Below are positions 6,612 through 8,163 of a DNA stretch of 8,163 nucleotides, piece after piece (within the stretch, counting starts at the first letter, position 1; each line of letters opens with the position of its first letter). The stretch spans positions 1 through 8,163 of the forward strand of contig JAIPDA010000097.1 in assembly GCA_021737905.1 (NCBI GenBank), given 5' to 3'. The translations under genes and the position numbers were made by a program. Source of the stretch: Rhodoferax sp. (GTDB taxonomy: Bacteria > Pseudomonadota > Gammaproteobacteria > Burkholderiales > Burkholderiaceae_C). Below the pieces are notes generated by a model that was not told the origin of the DNA, did no database searches, and worked only from the letters and a program-made list of their open reading frames with translations.

Positions 6612-7319
6612 ATGAACGCATTCAACACTGCCAAATTGTCCGGCCAGGCGCCGGCTTCGCCCATGTCCGTGCCCGCCGCAAAAGCTCAAACCAAAGCCCA
6701 AACCAAAGCCAAAGCCAGCCGCCGCGTGGTGGACGCGCCCACCCGCATGTTTCACTGGCTCTTTGCACTTTGCTTTGCCGGCGCCTACATCACTGCCGAT
6801 GGCGAAAGCCTGCGCATGCTGCATGTGACGCTGGGCTACACGCTGGCGGGCCTGTTGGGTTTTCGCCTGGTCTACGGCCTGGTCGGTCCGCGCCACGCAC
6901 GTTTGTCTCTCATGGCGCGTAAGCTCGCCGGCTTACCGGCCTGGCTGGCCTCGTTCAAGGCCGGCCCCTTGTTGCAGGTCAACTGGCACCAGGGACAAAA
7001 CCTGCTGATGGCGCTGGCCGTGGTCGCCCTGCTGGTGCTGGTGTTGCCGGTCACACTGAGCGGTTATCTCAACTACAAGGACTTCGGCGGCGACCTCATG
7101 GAAGAGCTGCATGGCGCAGCCGGTGAGCTCTTCTTGTGGGTGGTGCTCGCGCACCTGGCCCTGATCGCCGGGCTGAGCGTACTGCGCAACAAAAACCAGG
7201 CCCGGCCCATGCTGACCGGCCACACCGCAGGCCCGGGCCCCGATTTGGTCAAGCACAACGCCCGCTGGCTGGCGCTGCTGTTGCTGCTCAGCGTGCTGGC
7301 TTACTGGGTTTGGGCGTGA
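6612..7319 (+). CDS. Membrane cytochrome b561 (bacterial/Ni-hydrogenase b-type family), electron donor to DHC
   Basis: A 235-residue integral membrane protein with about five hydrophobic helices: about 46-61, 70-91, 129-152, 167-191 and 218-235. Candidate heme b ligands are His48 (RMFHW), His71 (RMLHVTLGY), His167 (EELHGAAG) and His181 (VLAHLAL). The 14-residue spacing of the last pair matches that of E. coli CybB. The family oxidises quinol or another membrane donor and passes electrons to periplasmic c-type cytochromes, here presumably DHC. Before the first helix is an unusual basic extension of about 40 residues, whose KAQTKAQTKAKAS segment is encoded by a tandem repeat. I chose ATG 6612, with GAAAG just upstream. 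Alternatives are a TTG at 6558 overlapping the dhc stop, or ATG 6663. Confidence 0.9.
   Translation: MNAFNTAKLSGQAPASPMSVPAAKAQTKAQTKAKASRRVVDAPTRMFHWLFALCFAGAYITADGESLRMLHVTLGYTLAGLLGFRLVYGLVGPRHARLSLMARKLAGLPAWLASFKAGPLLQVNWHQGQNLLMALAVVALLVLVLPVTLSGYLNYKDFGGDLMEELHGAAGELFLWVVLAHLALIAGLSVLRNKNQARPMLTGHTAGPGPDLVKHNARWLALLLLLSVLAYWVWA
6681..6716 (+). repeat. tandem repeat in the b561 N-terminus (12-base units plus 6-base half-units)
   Basis: AAAGCTCAAACC (6681-6692) and AAAGCCCAAACC (6693-6704) differ at one base and are followed by two AAAGCC half-units (6705-6716). They encode KAQTKAQTKAKA. Slippage in units of 6 or 12 bases keeps the frame, so the cytoplasmic basic tail could vary in length between strains. 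Confidence 0.85.
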
Positions 7320-7367
7320 CTGCAGTCAGCACAGATGCTGGTCAGCTGAAGAAGTGGAGCCCAGCGC

Positions 7368-7408
7368 AAAAATAAAAAACCCGCTGTGCCTGTGAGCATA
7401 CGGGTTTT
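7368..7408 (-). terminator. intrinsic terminator of the tRNA-Met gene; weak in the opposite direction
   Basis: An 8-bp stem pairs AAAACCCG (7376-7383) with CGGGTTTT (7401-7408) around a 17-base loop. Read on the minus strand, it is followed by T6-A-T5, a strong U-tract, 34 bases past the tRNA 3' end. On the plus strand the stem ends in TTTT then AGAG, so it may only partly stop transcription from the cytochrome operon, whose b561 gene ends at 7319. Confidence 0.8.
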
Positions 7409-7441
7409 AGAGGGTTCCAGACACCGTCTGAAACCGAAATC

Positions 7442-7518
7442 TGGTGGTGATAGGTGGACTTGAACCACCGACATCAGCATTATGAATGCTGCGCTCTAAC
7501 CAACTGAGCTATATCACC
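7442..7518 (-). tRNA. tRNA-Met (anticodon CAT, elongator)
   Basis: A 77-base cloverleaf on the minus strand. The acceptor stem pairs GGTGATA (7518-7512) with TATCACC (7452-7446), then A and an encoded CCA (7444-7442). The D arm contains AGCTCAGTTGGTTAGAGC. The anticodon stem CAGCA/TGCTG encloses loop TTCATAA, with anticodon CAT at plus-strand 7482-7484. The T arm has GGTGG-TTCAAGT-CCACC. The fully paired G-starting acceptor excludes initiator tRNA. A CAT anticodon could be lysidine-modified tRNA-Ile2, but the body looks like the elongator Met type; I favour Met. Confidence 0.92.
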
Positions 7519-7529
7519 AAGCGAGGCAA

Positions 7530-7535
7530 ATTATA
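7530..7535 (-). promoter_or_regulatory. consensus -10 box of the tRNA-Met promoter
   Basis: TATAAT (7535-7530 on the minus strand) is a perfect -10 hexamer, 11 bases before the mature tRNA 5' end, so transcription starts about 5 bases upstream of it. The -35 region at proper spacing (about 7553-7558, CTAAAG) is poor and overlaps the stop codon of the upstream hydratase gene. Confidence 0.65.
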
Positions 7536-7554
7536 ACGGGTTCAAAAGCCGCCT

Positions 7555-8163
7555 TTAGCGGTGCTTGAACACCGGCTTTCGTTTCGCCAGAAAGGCGTCC
7601 ATGCCTTCTTTCTGGTCGCTGGTGGCGAACATGGACTGGAACAGGCGGCGCTCGAACATCAGGCCGTCGGACAGCCCGCTTTCAAAGGCGCGGTTGACCG
7701 CCTCTTTGGTGGCCATCACGCTGAGCTGGCCGTAATCGCAAATCATCAGCGCCGCGCCCAGGGCTTCGTCCATGAGTTTGTCGGCGGCCACCACGCGGCT
7801 GACCAGGCCGGCGCGTTCGGCTTCTTGCGCGTCCATCATGCGGCCGGTCAGTGCCATGTCCATGGCTTTGGCTTTGCCCACAGCGCGCGGCAGTCGCTGC
7901 GTGCCGCCGGCACCGGCCATGATGCCCAGCTTGATCTCGGGCTGGCCGAAGCGGGCGTTGTCGGCCGCGATGATGAAGTCGCACATCATGGCCAGCTCGC
8001 AGCCGCCACCCAGCGCAAAGCCGCTGACGGCTGCTATCACCGGTTTTCGCACGCTGCGGATCTGCTCCCAGTTGCGGGTGATGAAGTCCTGCCCATAGGC
8101 GTCGGCAAAATCAAATTTGGCCATCACGCTGATGTCGGCACCGGCGGCAAAGGCTTTTTCGTT
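7555..8163 (-). CDS. Enoyl-CoA hydratase (crotonase family), 5' end beyond the window
   Basis: Hydrates trans-2-enoyl-CoA to 3-hydroxyacyl-CoA in fatty-acid beta-oxidation. The visible 202 residues start at NEKAFAAGADI, so the frame is open to the window edge and about 55-60 N-terminal residues are missing (the family is about 258 residues). The oxyanion-hole segments AAGADI and GFALGGGCE are present. Both catalytic glutamates are present: Glu56 (GGGCELAMMCDF) and Glu76 (FGQPEIKLG) of the visible part. They are 20 residues apart, as for Glu144 and Glu164 of the rat enzyme, and are followed by AGAGGTQRLPR. Keeping both glutamates argues for a true hydratase rather than an isomerase or other crotonase. 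After the stop, CCGC-taaag-GCGG then CTTTT is a short, weak terminator-like hairpin. An internal ATG at 8127 is not the start. Confidence 0.95.
   Translation of the reverse strand, partial: NEKAFAAGADISVMAKFDFADAYGQDFITRNWEQIRSVRKPVIAAVSGFALGGGCELAMMCDFIIAADNARFGQPEIKLGIMAGAGGTQRLPRAVGKAKAMDMALTGRMMDAQEAERAGLVSRVVAADKLMDEALGAALMICDYGQLSVMATKEAVNRAFESGLSDGLMFERRLFQSMFATSDQKEGMDAFLAKRKPVFKHR

Noticed and set aside
7325..7347. Inverted repeat CAGC-acagat-GCTG just after b561 as a terminator
   Set aside because: The stem is only four to five pairs and no U-run follows; the hairpin at 7376-7408 is far stronger.
7442..7518. tRNA-Ile2 (lysidine-modified CAT) instead of tRNA-Met
   Set aside because: The acceptor and arm sequences look more like elongator Met; a tRNA-class search (TFAM or tRNAscan isotype models) would settle it.

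Overview
The window reads as a high-GC chromosomal segment of a betaproteobacterium. The style of ffh, miaB and the tRNA, and the gene order, suggest Burkholderiales and probably Comamonadaceae (Rhodoferax/Polaromonas-like). That placement is inference from sequence style, with no search behind it. There is no insertion sequence, CRISPR array, phage gene or other sign of recent mobility.

Left part (1-2816), housekeeping. The first 54 bases look like the start of a leftward gene for a CcsA/YpjD-type cytochrome c assembly membrane protein. It diverges from a complete ffh (SRP GTPase, 118-1482). The tRNA methylthiotransferase gene miaB (1479-2816, minus) converges on ffh, and the two stop codons overlap in a shared TTAA. 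A 256-base gap follows. It holds no confident gene, only a Lys/Ala/Arg-rich reading frame without a start, which may be a gene remnant.

Middle (3073-7319), the interesting block. A leftward operon encodes a small exported PepSY-domain protein, an OmpR/PhoP-type response regulator and a PhoQ-like histidine kinase. The genes overlap by 20 and 4 bases. From the other side of a 109-base divergent region runs a rightward operon: a monoheme cytochrome c matching sphaeroides heme protein (SHP), a diheme cytochrome c (DHC) and a membrane cytochrome b561. The likely electron path is membrane quinol or other donor -> b561 -> DHC -> SHP, whose heme can bind O2 or other small ligands. The divergent region carries three GTTCA half-sites. 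Two form a PhoP-box-like direct repeat and two a perfect inverted repeat, so the two-component system probably controls both operons from here.

Right part (7320-8163). A hairpin with a U-tract on the minus strand terminates a tRNA-Met(CAT) gene. The tRNA has its own consensus -10 box just before it. Upstream on the same strand is the 3' part of an enoyl-CoA hydratase gene that runs off the window end.

The PepSY/two-component plus SHP-DHC-b561 arrangement is the most biologically interesting content. The protein families are known, but the physiological role of SHP and the signal seen by this kinase are not established.
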